Below are positions 49,285 through 57,207 of a stretch of 64,000 bases of DNA, piece after piece. The position numbers and the translations under genes were made by a program. The DNA comes from a candidate division Zixibacteria bacterium RBG_16_53_22 (GTDB lineage Bacteria > Zixibacteria > MSB-5A5 > UBA10806): assembly GCA_001775395.1 (NCBI GenBank), contig MEWP01000063.1, positions 1-64,000 of the forward strand. The letters run 5' to 3'. Below the pieces are notes generated by a model. It was not told the DNA's origin and did not search any database. It saw only the letters and a list, made by a program, of their open reading frames with translations. Each line of letters starts with the position of its first letter. Position 1 is the first letter of the stretch.

Positions 49285-51908
49285 TGGGTATCGCCGACGC
49301 GACTCTGATACTCCATGCGGAAGGTAGAGCTAGCATCACTTTTGACACGTTGAGCATAGATGGTGCCACGGCAGGCTATTATGTTCCGGCTGAGACGCTG
49401 ATCTTCAACGAAGCCGAGCGGGAGCAGATCGTCTACTCGGAAGGAGCCAATATCGATGGCGGTGAGTATATCACCAGCTTCGCGCCCCTGGTAGATGTCT
49501 CGTTCACGTGTTACTGCTGGGGTGACACTAGGGTGGCTGCCATCCAGCGTGCCCAGGCGCTCAAGTTGGCGGTCGGCAACGAGCACGGTGGGCAATTGCA
49601 ATACATGCCTGCCGACGTAATTACTCGCTCTACCTATTATCACTACGTCAAGAGTCCCATCCCGCCCATGGCCGACGTGACTGACAATACCTGGGACAGT
49701 CGCCTAAAGGCTACGCAGAGCATTGGCAACAAGTACGTGGTGGTCCTGGAAGTCGTGCTCAAGACCATGCCGGTTGCCACCAGCGATCCCGACAACCTGG
49801 TGGCGTTGTCGCTATCTCGCTCGACATTGGATGACCACGTGTACGGGGCAGCCTACAACTATTTCGACATCACCGGCAGCGCCGTCAAGGGCGACCAACC
49901 CGCCTACGTGCGTTTCCGCGCTCGCAACTCGCAGTCAGGCACCAATGAGGAGATCGCCAAGCTGTACCTGACCTCGCGCAGCTCCCTGCTGTCCACACTC
50001 AATTACTACCAGCACGTGTACCAGGCCGAAGATGCTACCAGCCTGACCCCCACGGCGGTATGGTCCACGCCTGCCGATGGTTCACGCTCTGGCTCTGCTT
50101 ACCGGCGCTGTAACCCCGGTGCGGAGTACAACGATGACCAGTTGGGTTTACGCTTCACGCTGTCCAACGAGAGCCACCATCGCGGGCGCTGCACGGTACT
50201 GGGCGTGGTACGGGCCAAGACTGCCTACTGGTCCAGCCAGGTCAAGTACACCATCGCCGGTGAGGTGGTGGCCTATAGCTCAGCCTACAACTATGCCGAG
50301 CACTTCGATAAGTGGTCGATCATGGTTCTGGGCGAGATCGACATGCCTGCCATGATCATCAGTGGGCTGGAGACTATCGCGCCTGCCCTGGAAGTGTACT
50401 TTACTCGCAGCGATGGCTCAGAGGGAGACTACGTGGACCTGGACTTTATCATGCTGGCTTTCAACGACGAGTGCCTGGCTTTGTTTAGCCACGCGGACGG
50501 CTTTACCAACGACCAGAAGCTACTCTTCGAGCGACTGGCAATGGGCAAGAGCCTGGCGCACTTGATCAACCAATCTACGTCGGCCTTTGAGGACGAGGTA
50601 GATGCGCACTATGGCTCGGAGGTGTTGCCAGTTCCGCCTGGCTTCGACACACGGGTAGGTGTGCTGTTCCAGCGGATCGATCCAGTCGTATTCGAGGATG
50701 ACTTCAGCAGCTACGATGGTGTCAGCTTTTTGCGTCTGGCACAGATGAATCTGGACGAGTCGTGGACTGAAGATCCAAGTGATGGCACTGTGGAAGTTGT
50801 GCTCGATTCAGTCGTATATCGCGTCGAGGGTGATGCATCTCTAAAGTTGATACCTGGCCCCATAACCCAACTTGCCAGTTCCTACCTGTCCATTACGCCC
50901 ATCAACCTGGGCAGTGGATCGCTTTTCACAGATGGTGACTTTCTGTGTTGGTTTGTTGATTGTCTGAATGTTTCCAAGTTATCCGATGCCATCATTGCAC
51001 TGGGTGAGTTAGGGGCAGTAGGTCCATACATTAGTAGTGCCCTGGGCGATTTTTCACTGGCAGCAGGCTACAATTTCAAGTATGTGCTTAAGACTGTTAT
51101 CCGGGGCTATAGCCTGGGTATGAATGCCACATCATTGGTGGGTATTCAGTATGCAGCTACCGATGGCTCCGGGCCTGTCTTTTATACCGACTATCTCAGA
51201 ATCGAAAAAGCTGATCCAGATGATGCCACCCGACCCAATGCCACAGGTGCCAATTGGAACTTCCAGCCCAACGATGGCAGGTGGGCTATTACTTATGACG
51301 GACCAGGCGGAGATAACGAGGCAGTTCTGGCTTGTTTTGAACAGGCGGCTGTTGGGGTTGCCACGGCTGCCCGCGACATAACTACACCCGATGACGTGGC
51401 TGGATTCTGCAAAATTGCATTCAGAAATAGCACGTCTCATTCAGCCGGTATCGCCTTCAGGTTAAGCGACCAGACATTGGGTAGCGAGGATGGCTACGTC
51501 TTCATCCTGTATGGCTATGGCTACATTCGCCTGATGAAGTACGTAGCTGGTACGCCTACCTACCTGGCAGAGGTCGGGCTGGCTACCGGCAATCTATCGC
51601 TCGATACATGGTATTGGCTGGGTTTCAAGGCAGATGGCAACTCGCTCAAGGCATATTTGAGCCTGACCGAGCCGGTGGGCGACAGCAATTCCGAGAAATT
51701 AGCCAACCTACTATCCGAATCTAACCTGGTCGTCAGTGTGACAGATGCCACTTTCAGTTCTGGATCTGTGGGGGCCATGTCACACAATTCTGGCACACGC
51801 TTCGGGGAATTTTATGTCGAGCACGTCGAGGATCTACATATACCAGCCGACCAGGTAACAGTCGAGGCGGCGGCATTATTCAGGGGTGTTTACCCCTTCC
51901 CGGACTAA
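49284..51908 (+). CDS. Distal tail protein with lectin-like C-terminus
   Basis: 874 residues, overlapping the tape measure stop. N-terminal ~160 residues: Dit-like (TFDTLSIDGATAGYYV; FTCYCWGDTRVAAIQRAQAL). Middle: beta-sandwich regions (DLDFIMLAFNDE; FEDDFSSYDGVSFL). C-terminal 51.23-51.83 kb: a concanavalin-like jelly roll (AGIAFRLSDQTLGSEDGYVF...WYWLGFKADGNSLKAYL). It would form the baseplate hub ring and add carbohydrate binding. Confidence 0.65.
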   Translation: MGIADATLILHAEGRASITFDTLSIDGATAGYYVPAETLIFNEAEREQIVYSEGANIDGGEYITSFAPLVDVSFTCYCWGDTRVAAIQRAQALKLAVGNEHGGQLQYMPADVITRSTYYHYVKSPIPPMADVTDNTWDSRLKATQSIGNKYVVVLEVVLKTMPVATSDPDNLVALSLSRSTLDDHVYGAAYNYFDITGSAVKGDQPAYVRFRARNSQSGTNEEIAKLYLTSRSSLLSTLNYYQHVYQAEDATSLTPTAVWSTPADGSRSGSAYRRCNPGAEYNDDQLGLRFTLSNESHHRGRCTVLGVVRAKTAYWSSQVKYTIAGEVVAYSSAYNYAEHFDKWSIMVLGEIDMPAMIISGLETIAPALEVYFTRSDGSEGDYVDLDFIMLAFNDECLALFSHADGFTNDQKLLFERLAMGKSLAHLINQSTSAFEDEVDAHYGSEVLPVPPGFDTRVGVLFQRIDPVVFEDDFSSYDGVSFLRLAQMNLDESWTEDPSDGTVEVVLDSVVYRVEGDASLKLIPGPITQLASSYLSITPINLGSGSLFTDGDFLCWFVDCLNVSKLSDAIIALGELGAVGPYISSALGDFSLAAGYNFKYVLKTVIRGYSLGMNATSLVGIQYAATDGSGPVFYTDYLRIEKADPDDATRPNATGANWNFQPNDGRWAITYDGPGGDNEAVLACFEQAAVGVATAARDITTPDDVAGFCKIAFRNSTSHSAGIAFRLSDQTLGSEDGYVFILYGYGYIRLMKYVAGTPTYLAEVGLATGNLSLDTWYWLGFKADGNSLKAYLSLTEPVGDSNSEKLANLLSESNLVVSVTDATFSSGSVGAMSHNSGTRFGEFYVEHVEDLHIPADQVTVEAAALFRGVYPFPD

Positions 51909-51919
51909 GGAGAGCCAAC

Positions 51920-53182
51920 TTGAAACGAATAGCGATTATGTCAACCTTCTTCGAGGCCACCAGCGGCTACTCGCTCATCGGCGTAGCCGAGACGCAAATC
52001 CGCATGCTGCTGGATCATGGTTACGAGCCGGTGGTGCTCGTGCAGGATAATTTTACGTCACCTCCATCTCCCACACTCTGGTCAGAAACCATGATAGATT
52101 TGCGTAAATGCCTGCCCTTCATGCACTTACGCACCGACGTGGCCCCCGATTTTGAAGAGAGGGTTAGCAAGATCGAAGCAGCCCTGGCAGAGCACTTGGC
52201 TGATGTCAATGTCTGCATCACGCACGATATTATGCTTCAGGACTTCTACAAGGAGCACAACGCAGCCGTGCGGCGCTATGCCAAAAGTAGACCCGACTTA
52301 CTTTGGCTTCATTGGCTGCACAGTTGCCCCTCACCCAGCAATGAGGCCCAATACCCCAACGCCCTGCGCTATATCTCGCCACCAGGCTTTCTCGTGTATC
52401 CTAACTCGACCGATCTAAGCCGTGTGTGCCAGACCTACCATCTGGGCGGGCAAGAGTGGCGTGCCAAAGCCTGCCGCGCCGGGCACGCCATCGATCCCTT
52501 GCGAGTGTGGCATTACGACCCTTTGACAGTCGATCTGGCGACCAGGGCCAGATTGCTGTCGGGTGAGGTGGTAGCGGTCTATCCAGCCAGATTGGATCGT
52601 GGAAAACAGCCAGAGAAGATCATCTATCTCATGGCAGGTGTCAAAGAGGCTGGCTACGAGCCACGCCTGCTGGTCATCGACTGGCAGAGCGCCGGGCAGC
52701 GTTTCCAGCAGTACATCGATGAGTTATTGGCCTTGAGTGAGAGCCTGGGTCTGGGCGATTGTGTTAGTTTTACCTCACGCCTGGATGACCGCTGTAGCCA
52801 GGGCGTGCCACGTCACGTGGTTGTGGAGCTGATGGATCTGTCCAATACGTACATTCATCCCAGTCGGGTGGAAACCTATAGCTTGGTAGTCCACGAAGCC
52901 GCTCTGCGCGGTAAGCTGCTATGTCTCAACCATGACCTGCCACCCATGCGTGAGCTATTTGGGGATAACAGCATCTTTTTCGACTTCGAGAGTGACCGCT
53001 TCAGCCGCAGGTACGAGCCGGATGAGCGTATCTTCTGGCAGGGTGAGGCCAAACGTCTGATCGCCGAGTTGAAACAGAACCGGGCTTTGTGGGCACAGAC
53101 GGTGGCCCGCAGAGAGTGGACACCCGAAGCCATGTGGAAAGAATTCGAGACGCTATTTTTCCTGGAGTCAGTCGGTGAGTGA
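51920..53182 (+). CDS. Glycosyltransferase, GT4-like
   Basis: 420 residues from TTG 51920, preceded by AAGGAGAGCCAAC. GT-B signatures: YPARLDRGKQPEKIIYLMAG (start of the C-terminal half) and YIHPSRVETYSLVVHEAALRGKLL (E-x7-E nucleotide-sugar site), ending PPMRELFGDNSIFF. Lies between the distal tail protein and the fibre genes, so a virion glycan is a likely product. Confidence 0.8.
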   Translation: MKRIAIMSTFFEATSGYSLIGVAETQIRMLLDHGYEPVVLVQDNFTSPPSPTLWSETMIDLRKCLPFMHLRTDVAPDFEERVSKIEAALAEHLADVNVCITHDIMLQDFYKEHNAAVRRYAKSRPDLLWLHWLHSCPSPSNEAQYPNALRYISPPGFLVYPNSTDLSRVCQTYHLGGQEWRAKACRAGHAIDPLRVWHYDPLTVDLATRARLLSGEVVAVYPARLDRGKQPEKIIYLMAGVKEAGYEPRLLVIDWQSAGQRFQQYIDELLALSESLGLGDCVSFTSRLDDRCSQGVPRHVVVELMDLSNTYIHPSRVETYSLVVHEAALRGKLLCLNHDLPPMRELFGDNSIFFDFESDRFSRRYEPDERIFWQGEAKRLIAELKQNRALWAQTVARREWTPEAMWKEFETLFFLESVGE

Positions 53183-53756
53183 TTATCACAGTCTGATGCG
53201 TAATTGGTCAGATACCTGGTTTATGGGTGTGCAGTGTAGTCAGTACGCTGTAGACTTCGTGTTGTGGGAACGCCTGCTGAACCATAACCCTGACGTGGAT
53301 CGCATCATCGAGCTGGGTACACTGTGGGGCGGTTTCAGCCTTTTCTTGTTTTTACAAGCCCTACAGCGCAATATGACATTTATCACCTTCGATGATGGAT
53401 CATATGCAGTTACACAATGCAAGACTGATGGTCCACTGGCTGTTGATACGCCACTTGGACAAAGACTCGATCTGACTGATCACTGTGTACATGGCAATGT
53501 ATTCGATGATTGCTACGAGATAGTGACTTCATATTTGCAAGGCCCAGGCCGCTGTGTCTTGTTCTGTGACGACGGCAATAAGCCCAAAGAGTTTGCTACC
53601 TTCGCGCCACTTGCCAAGCCAGGCGACATCATCGTGGTGCACGATTGGGGCACCGAGATACTGGAGCAGCACATCGACTATGATTTGGTGGACGAGATCA
53701 TGGCAGAGGATTGCCATAGCCTGGGCAGCCTGAGCCATTTCTTCATCAGGAGGTAA
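53175..53756 (+). CDS. Cephalosporin hydroxylase-type SAM protein
   Basis: 193 residues from GTG 53175, overlapping the upstream stop. IIELGTLWGGFSLFLFL (motif I), FITFDDGSY, CVLFCDDGNKPKEFATFAP, and IIVVHDWGTE: the CmcI/cephalosporin hydroxylase pattern, which is a methyltransferase fold often attached to sugar pathways. Substrate unknown. Confidence 0.7.
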   Translation: MSDYHSLMRNWSDTWFMGVQCSQYAVDFVLWERLLNHNPDVDRIIELGTLWGGFSLFLFLQALQRNMTFITFDDGSYAVTQCKTDGPLAVDTPLGQRLDLTDHCVHGNVFDDCYEIVTSYLQGPGRCVLFCDDGNKPKEFATFAPLAKPGDIIVVHDWGTEILEQHIDYDLVDEIMAEDCHSLGSLSHFFIRR

Positions 53757-53757
53757 T

Positions 53758-54012
53758 ATGGCAGGTAGAAACATCAACGTCTGGATCGAGAACTGGACCA
53801 ACGATGGCGTGAACGTTCAGGTGCCGCGTTATTCGGTTAGCGTGCGCATCGAGTGGACTAAAGCGGACGGCACGCCTGGTAGCCACGAGAATGCCTACAG
53901 GTTTCCCAACGCACTGCAAAACGTGCCGGTGGCACGTCTGCGGCGCTACATGGAGGAGATCATTTTGCGTGAGGTACGGATTCAATTGGGCATAGACGAG
54001 GCGCAGGAATGA
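53758..54012 (+). CDS. Hypothetical 84-residue tail-region protein
   Basis: AGGAGGTAAT before ATG. Beta-rich (INVWIENWTNDGVNVQV), ends in a helix (ARLRRYMEEIILREVRIQL). No family recognised; likely structural given its neighbours. Confidence 0.5.
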   Translation: MAGRNINVWIENWTNDGVNVQVPRYSVSVRIEWTKADGTPGSHENAYRFPNALQNVPVARLRRYMEEIILREVRIQLGIDEAQE

Positions 54013-55385
54013 CTACCTATTATGTCGGCTCCGGTGGCAATGACGGCAATGACGGCCTTACATGGGGCGCGAGAAAATTGACCCTCAACGGGGTCGAAGA
54101 CATTCCCGTCGTAGCAGGCGATACCGTCTACGTCGCGCCGGGCGTCTATCGAGAACTACTGACCTGTGACGTATCTGGCTCGGCGGGTAATCCTATCACT
54201 TATATCGGTGATGTGACGGGCGAGCATACTGATGGCATAGGTGGCATCGTGCGTGTCACTGGCAGTGACAACGATACGAGCACTGCCAGGAATTATGGCA
54301 TCACCGGCACTGGGCGGAATTTCCGCACTTTTCGCGGCTTCCGTATCGATGCATGCACGCTGGACGGCATTATTCTCGACGGCACGAACTGGATCGTCGA
54401 GGATTGCGCCATATTCGACACCACTCGGTATGGCATTTACGTAAACGGGGCCAACCAGGCCAGTAACACATTCCGGCGCTGTTGCATGTTCGGCTGCAAA
54501 CAGACGGGCATCCTATTTTATCATAGTGCCGACGTAGCCGGGACGAGCCAACTGGTCGAGAATTGCTTAATTCTCGATTCCGACTACGGCCTGCACAGCC
54601 TGATCGAAGTTTGGAACATCGATGGAATCACTATCAAACATTGCCTGCTGAGCGGCGGCATCGGCGCGGGTGTCCGCGTCCAGGCCAACACAGGCAACCC
54701 CATGGTCACTGTACGCAATTCGATGATCCAAAACTGCTGGCGAGGATTCAACGCCGTGGCCGCAGGCGACATCGACGAGAATTATAATAATCTGTACGGC
54801 AACAACGCGAATCGGACTAACACGAACATCGGTGCCAACTCGACGACGTACCCGCCCCTGCTGGCAGCGCCACTACTATTGGACGGCATCAGGCTGCCGT
54901 GGTGGTTCGGTAGGCTCTCGGAATGGTCAGCCATGCGGCAATTGACAGGGGAAAGCATGTCAGACGACGACCTGTCCGGCATCACGCGCCCGGCAACGGA
55001 CAGTAAGAAATCGTGGGGAGCAGTGCAGTTCCAACCCATGGTGCGTGAGGCAACCACGGTGCGTACCGGGGCAGCCAGCCTGGAACTGTCCGACGCGGGC
55101 GAGCACCAGATCATAGTGCCGGTATCCAATGAGAGCACGACCATCAGTGTCTATTGCTACCGCGAGGCGGACTATACTGGGACCAACCCACGTATGGTCA
55201 TCAAGCAGCCTGGGCAATCTGATCGGACTACGACCGACGCTGGTGCGGCCTCGCAATGGAATCAACTGACAGACACCTTCACCCCGGCAGCCATCCCGCC
55301 CTACGTGGTGGTATGCCTGCAAAGTCTGAACACAGCAGCAGCTACGGATTTCAAGGTCTATTTCGATGACTTGGTGGTTTCATAA
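54009..55385 (+). CDS. Parallel beta-helix tail protein
   Basis: 458 residues. Begins TTYYVGSGGNDGNDGLTWGA, the usual front of pectate-lyase-like right-handed beta-helices, with repeating short strands (GVYRELLTCDVSGSAGNPIT; NYGITGTGRNFRTFRGFRI; GIYVNGANQASNTFRRC) to about residue 270. The last 130 residues form a jelly-roll-like domain. Such spikes bind or cut surface polysaccharide; no catalytic residues could be assigned by eye. Confidence 0.7.
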   Translation: MTTYYVGSGGNDGNDGLTWGARKLTLNGVEDIPVVAGDTVYVAPGVYRELLTCDVSGSAGNPITYIGDVTGEHTDGIGGIVRVTGSDNDTSTARNYGITGTGRNFRTFRGFRIDACTLDGIILDGTNWIVEDCAIFDTTRYGIYVNGANQASNTFRRCCMFGCKQTGILFYHSADVAGTSQLVENCLILDSDYGLHSLIEVWNIDGITIKHCLLSGGIGAGVRVQANTGNPMVTVRNSMIQNCWRGFNAVAAGDIDENYNNLYGNNANRTNTNIGANSTTYPPLLAAPLLLDGIRLPWWFGRLSEWSAMRQLTGESMSDDDLSGITRPATDSKKSWGAVQFQPMVREATTVRTGAASLELSDAGEHQIIVPVSNESTTISVYCYREADYTGTNPRMVIKQPGQSDRTTTDAGAASQWNQLTDTFTPAAIPPYVVVCLQSLNTAAATDFKVYFDDLVVS

Positions 55386-56885
55386 GTGGCAAACCCACAA
55401 AACCCAGGCACCTTCGATTTCTGGATCACCGACCGGCTGGCCTTCCAAAATGCGCCGCCCCGGTCGGGTGATACAGGCACGTTCGACAACTGGGTTACAG
55501 ACAGGGTTTATTTCCAGGATTATGTCGAAGCTGCTGGCGAGGCATCCAGCAGCAGCTCGTCCAGCTCTTCGTCATCCAGCTCAAGTTCTTCCTCTAGTTC
55601 TAGTTCATCGAGTACTAGCTCGTCCAGTTCTTCATCATCCAGCTCCAGCAGCAGCTCGTCGTCCAGTTCTAGCTCATCTTCATCGAGTAGCTCAAGTACG
55701 TCGAGCAGCAGCAGTTCATCGAGTTCAAGTTCTAGCTCGTCGAGCACTAGTTCGTCTTCATCCAGTTCAAGCTCATCTTCGAGTAGTAGTAGCTCATCCA
55801 GTTCGTCGTCTTCGTCTAGCAGTAGCTCAAGCTCCTCAACGAGTTCATCTTCTAGTTCGAGCACAAGTTCCTCGTCTAGTAGTTCTAGTTCTTCATCTTC
55901 GTCCAGCAGCTCAAGTTCATCGTCGAGCTCGACTAGTAGCTCATCTTCATCGTCGAGCAGTAGTAGTTCGTCGTCGTCTAGCTCCAGTAGTTCCAGCTCA
56001 TCATCTAGCAGCAGTTCAAGTTCCAGCTCGTCGTCTAGCTCTAGCTCGACAAGCTCTAGCAGCTCTTCGAGTTCAAGCAGTAGCACTTCATCGTCGTCAT
56101 CTAGCTCGACTAGTAGTTCTAGTTCGAGTTCATCCAGCAGCTCTTCGTCGAGTAGCAGCAGCTCAAGTAGCTCAAGCTCGACTACCAGCTCATCGTCTAG
56201 CTCAAGCAGTTCCTCAAGTTCATCGTCTAGCAGTTCCAGTTCATCTTCATCCAGCAGCAGCTCGTCATCCTCAAGCTCGACCAGTAGCTCTAGCAGCACA
56301 TCTGAATCATCAAGTTCGTCGAGCAGCTCAAGTTCGAGTTCATCGAGTTCGAGCAGCAGCAGTTCCAGCTCATCATCCAGCTCCAGTTCGTCGAGCAGTA
56401 GCTCTACATCGTCCAGTAGTTCCAGCTCGTCATCTAGCTCAAGCAGTAGTAGTTCTAGCAGTAGTTCATCTTCGAGTTCGTCCATCTCAAGTAGCAGTTC
56501 GACTTCTATATCCAGCAGTTCCAGCTCGTCCAGCAGTAGCTCGTCATCGAGTAGCTCTTCAAGCTCATCTAGCAGTACATCTGTATCGTCGTCCAGCAGC
56601 AGCTCAAGCTCAGGCAGTAGTAGCTCGTCTTCGTCCAGCTCGTCTTGGTCATCCAGTAGTTCGAGTTCATCCAGCAGTATATCCAGCGTATCCTCGTCTT
56701 CGAGCAGCAGCTCGACTTCAATTTCAAGTTCAAGCAGCTCGATTAGTATCCAATACCAGCCTGATGCACTGGACTTCAACGTGACTATCTCACGCCTGAG
56801 TCTAGAATTCGACGTGGAGTGTGCGGATACACTGGACTTCGACGTAGAGTATACAGATACGCTGGACTTCAATGTAGAGAGGTAA
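55386..56885 (+). CDS. Giant poly-serine virion protein
   Basis: 499 residues. N-terminal 53: two related units GTFDFWITDRLAFQ and GTFDNWVTDRVYFQ. Residues 54-455: almost only Ser, with scattered Thr, coded by all six Ser codons in mixed order. C-terminal 40: repeats of the type DxLDFxVE (ADTLDFDVEYTDTLDFNVE). Probably a long flexible or, if glycosylated, stiff stalk between two small attachment ends. GTG start directly after the previous stop. An antisense reading frame over this stretch is an artefact of codon choice. Confidence 0.75.
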   Translation: MANPQNPGTFDFWITDRLAFQNAPPRSGDTGTFDNWVTDRVYFQDYVEAAGEASSSSSSSSSSSSSSSSSSSSSSSTSSSSSSSSSSSSSSSSSSSSSSSSSSSTSSSSSSSSSSSSSSSTSSSSSSSSSSSSSSSSSSSSSSSSSSSSSSTSSSSSSSTSSSSSSSSSSSSSSSSSSSSSSTSSSSSSSSSSSSSSSSSSSSSSSSSSSSSSSSSSSSSSTSSSSSSSSSSSTSSSSSSSTSSSSSSSSSSSSSSSSSSSSSSSTTSSSSSSSSSSSSSSSSSSSSSSSSSSSSSSSTSSSSSTSESSSSSSSSSSSSSSSSSSSSSSSSSSSSSSSSSTSSSSSSSSSSSSSSSSSSSSSSSSSISSSSSTSISSSSSSSSSSSSSSSSSSSSSSTSVSSSSSSSSSGSSSSSSSSSSWSSSSSSSSSSISSVSSSSSSSSTSISSSSSSISIQYQPDALDFNVTISRLSLEFDVECADTLDFDVEYTDTLDFNVER

Positions 56886-56889
56886 TTTT

Positions 56890-57204
56890 ATGGAAGCACA
56901 CCACAATGATATTGGTACGATCCTACGCCTGACGGTGCGCCGTCAGGATGGCAACGTGGAAAGCGGTCTGGGCTTGGCTACCAATCTATACATCTACCTG
57001 ACGCCGCCCAGTGGCGTAGATAAGACCAAGGCAGCCGTATTAAGCAGCAATGGATCTGACGGGAAAATGCAATACGTCACCGTGAATGGCGATCTGGATG
57101 AGACAGGCTCCTGGCAGATCCAGGGCTACATCAAGTTCAGCAATAGCCAGATATTCAAGACCAGCGTGCGCCAGTTCAACGTGCTGGCGAATTTGGTGCC
57201 GTAG
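56890..57204 (+). CDS. Small Ig-like tail/baseplate protein
   Basis: 104 residues. Beta-sandwich pattern (GTILRLTVRRQDGNVE; ATNLYIYLTPPSG; GSWQIQGYIKFSN) similar to the upper baseplate BppU N-terminal domain. Follows the poly-serine gene. Confidence 0.5.
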   Translation: MEAHHNDIGTILRLTVRRQDGNVESGLGLATNLYIYLTPPSGVDKTKAAVLSSNGSDGKMQYVTVNGDLDETGSWQIQGYIKFSNSQIFKTSVRQFNVLANLVP

Positions 57205-57207
57205 TAT

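Noticed and set aside
55366-56784. Plus-strand 472-codon frame rich in Arg, Ala, His, Val
   Set aside because: Out-of-frame reading of the same Ser codons; the Ser frame has the operon-spaced start and non-repetitive ends.
55520-56872. 450-codon minus-strand frame rich in Leu, Glu, Asp
   Set aside because: Exact antisense of the poly-serine tract; composition follows from reversed Ser codons, with no ribosome site.
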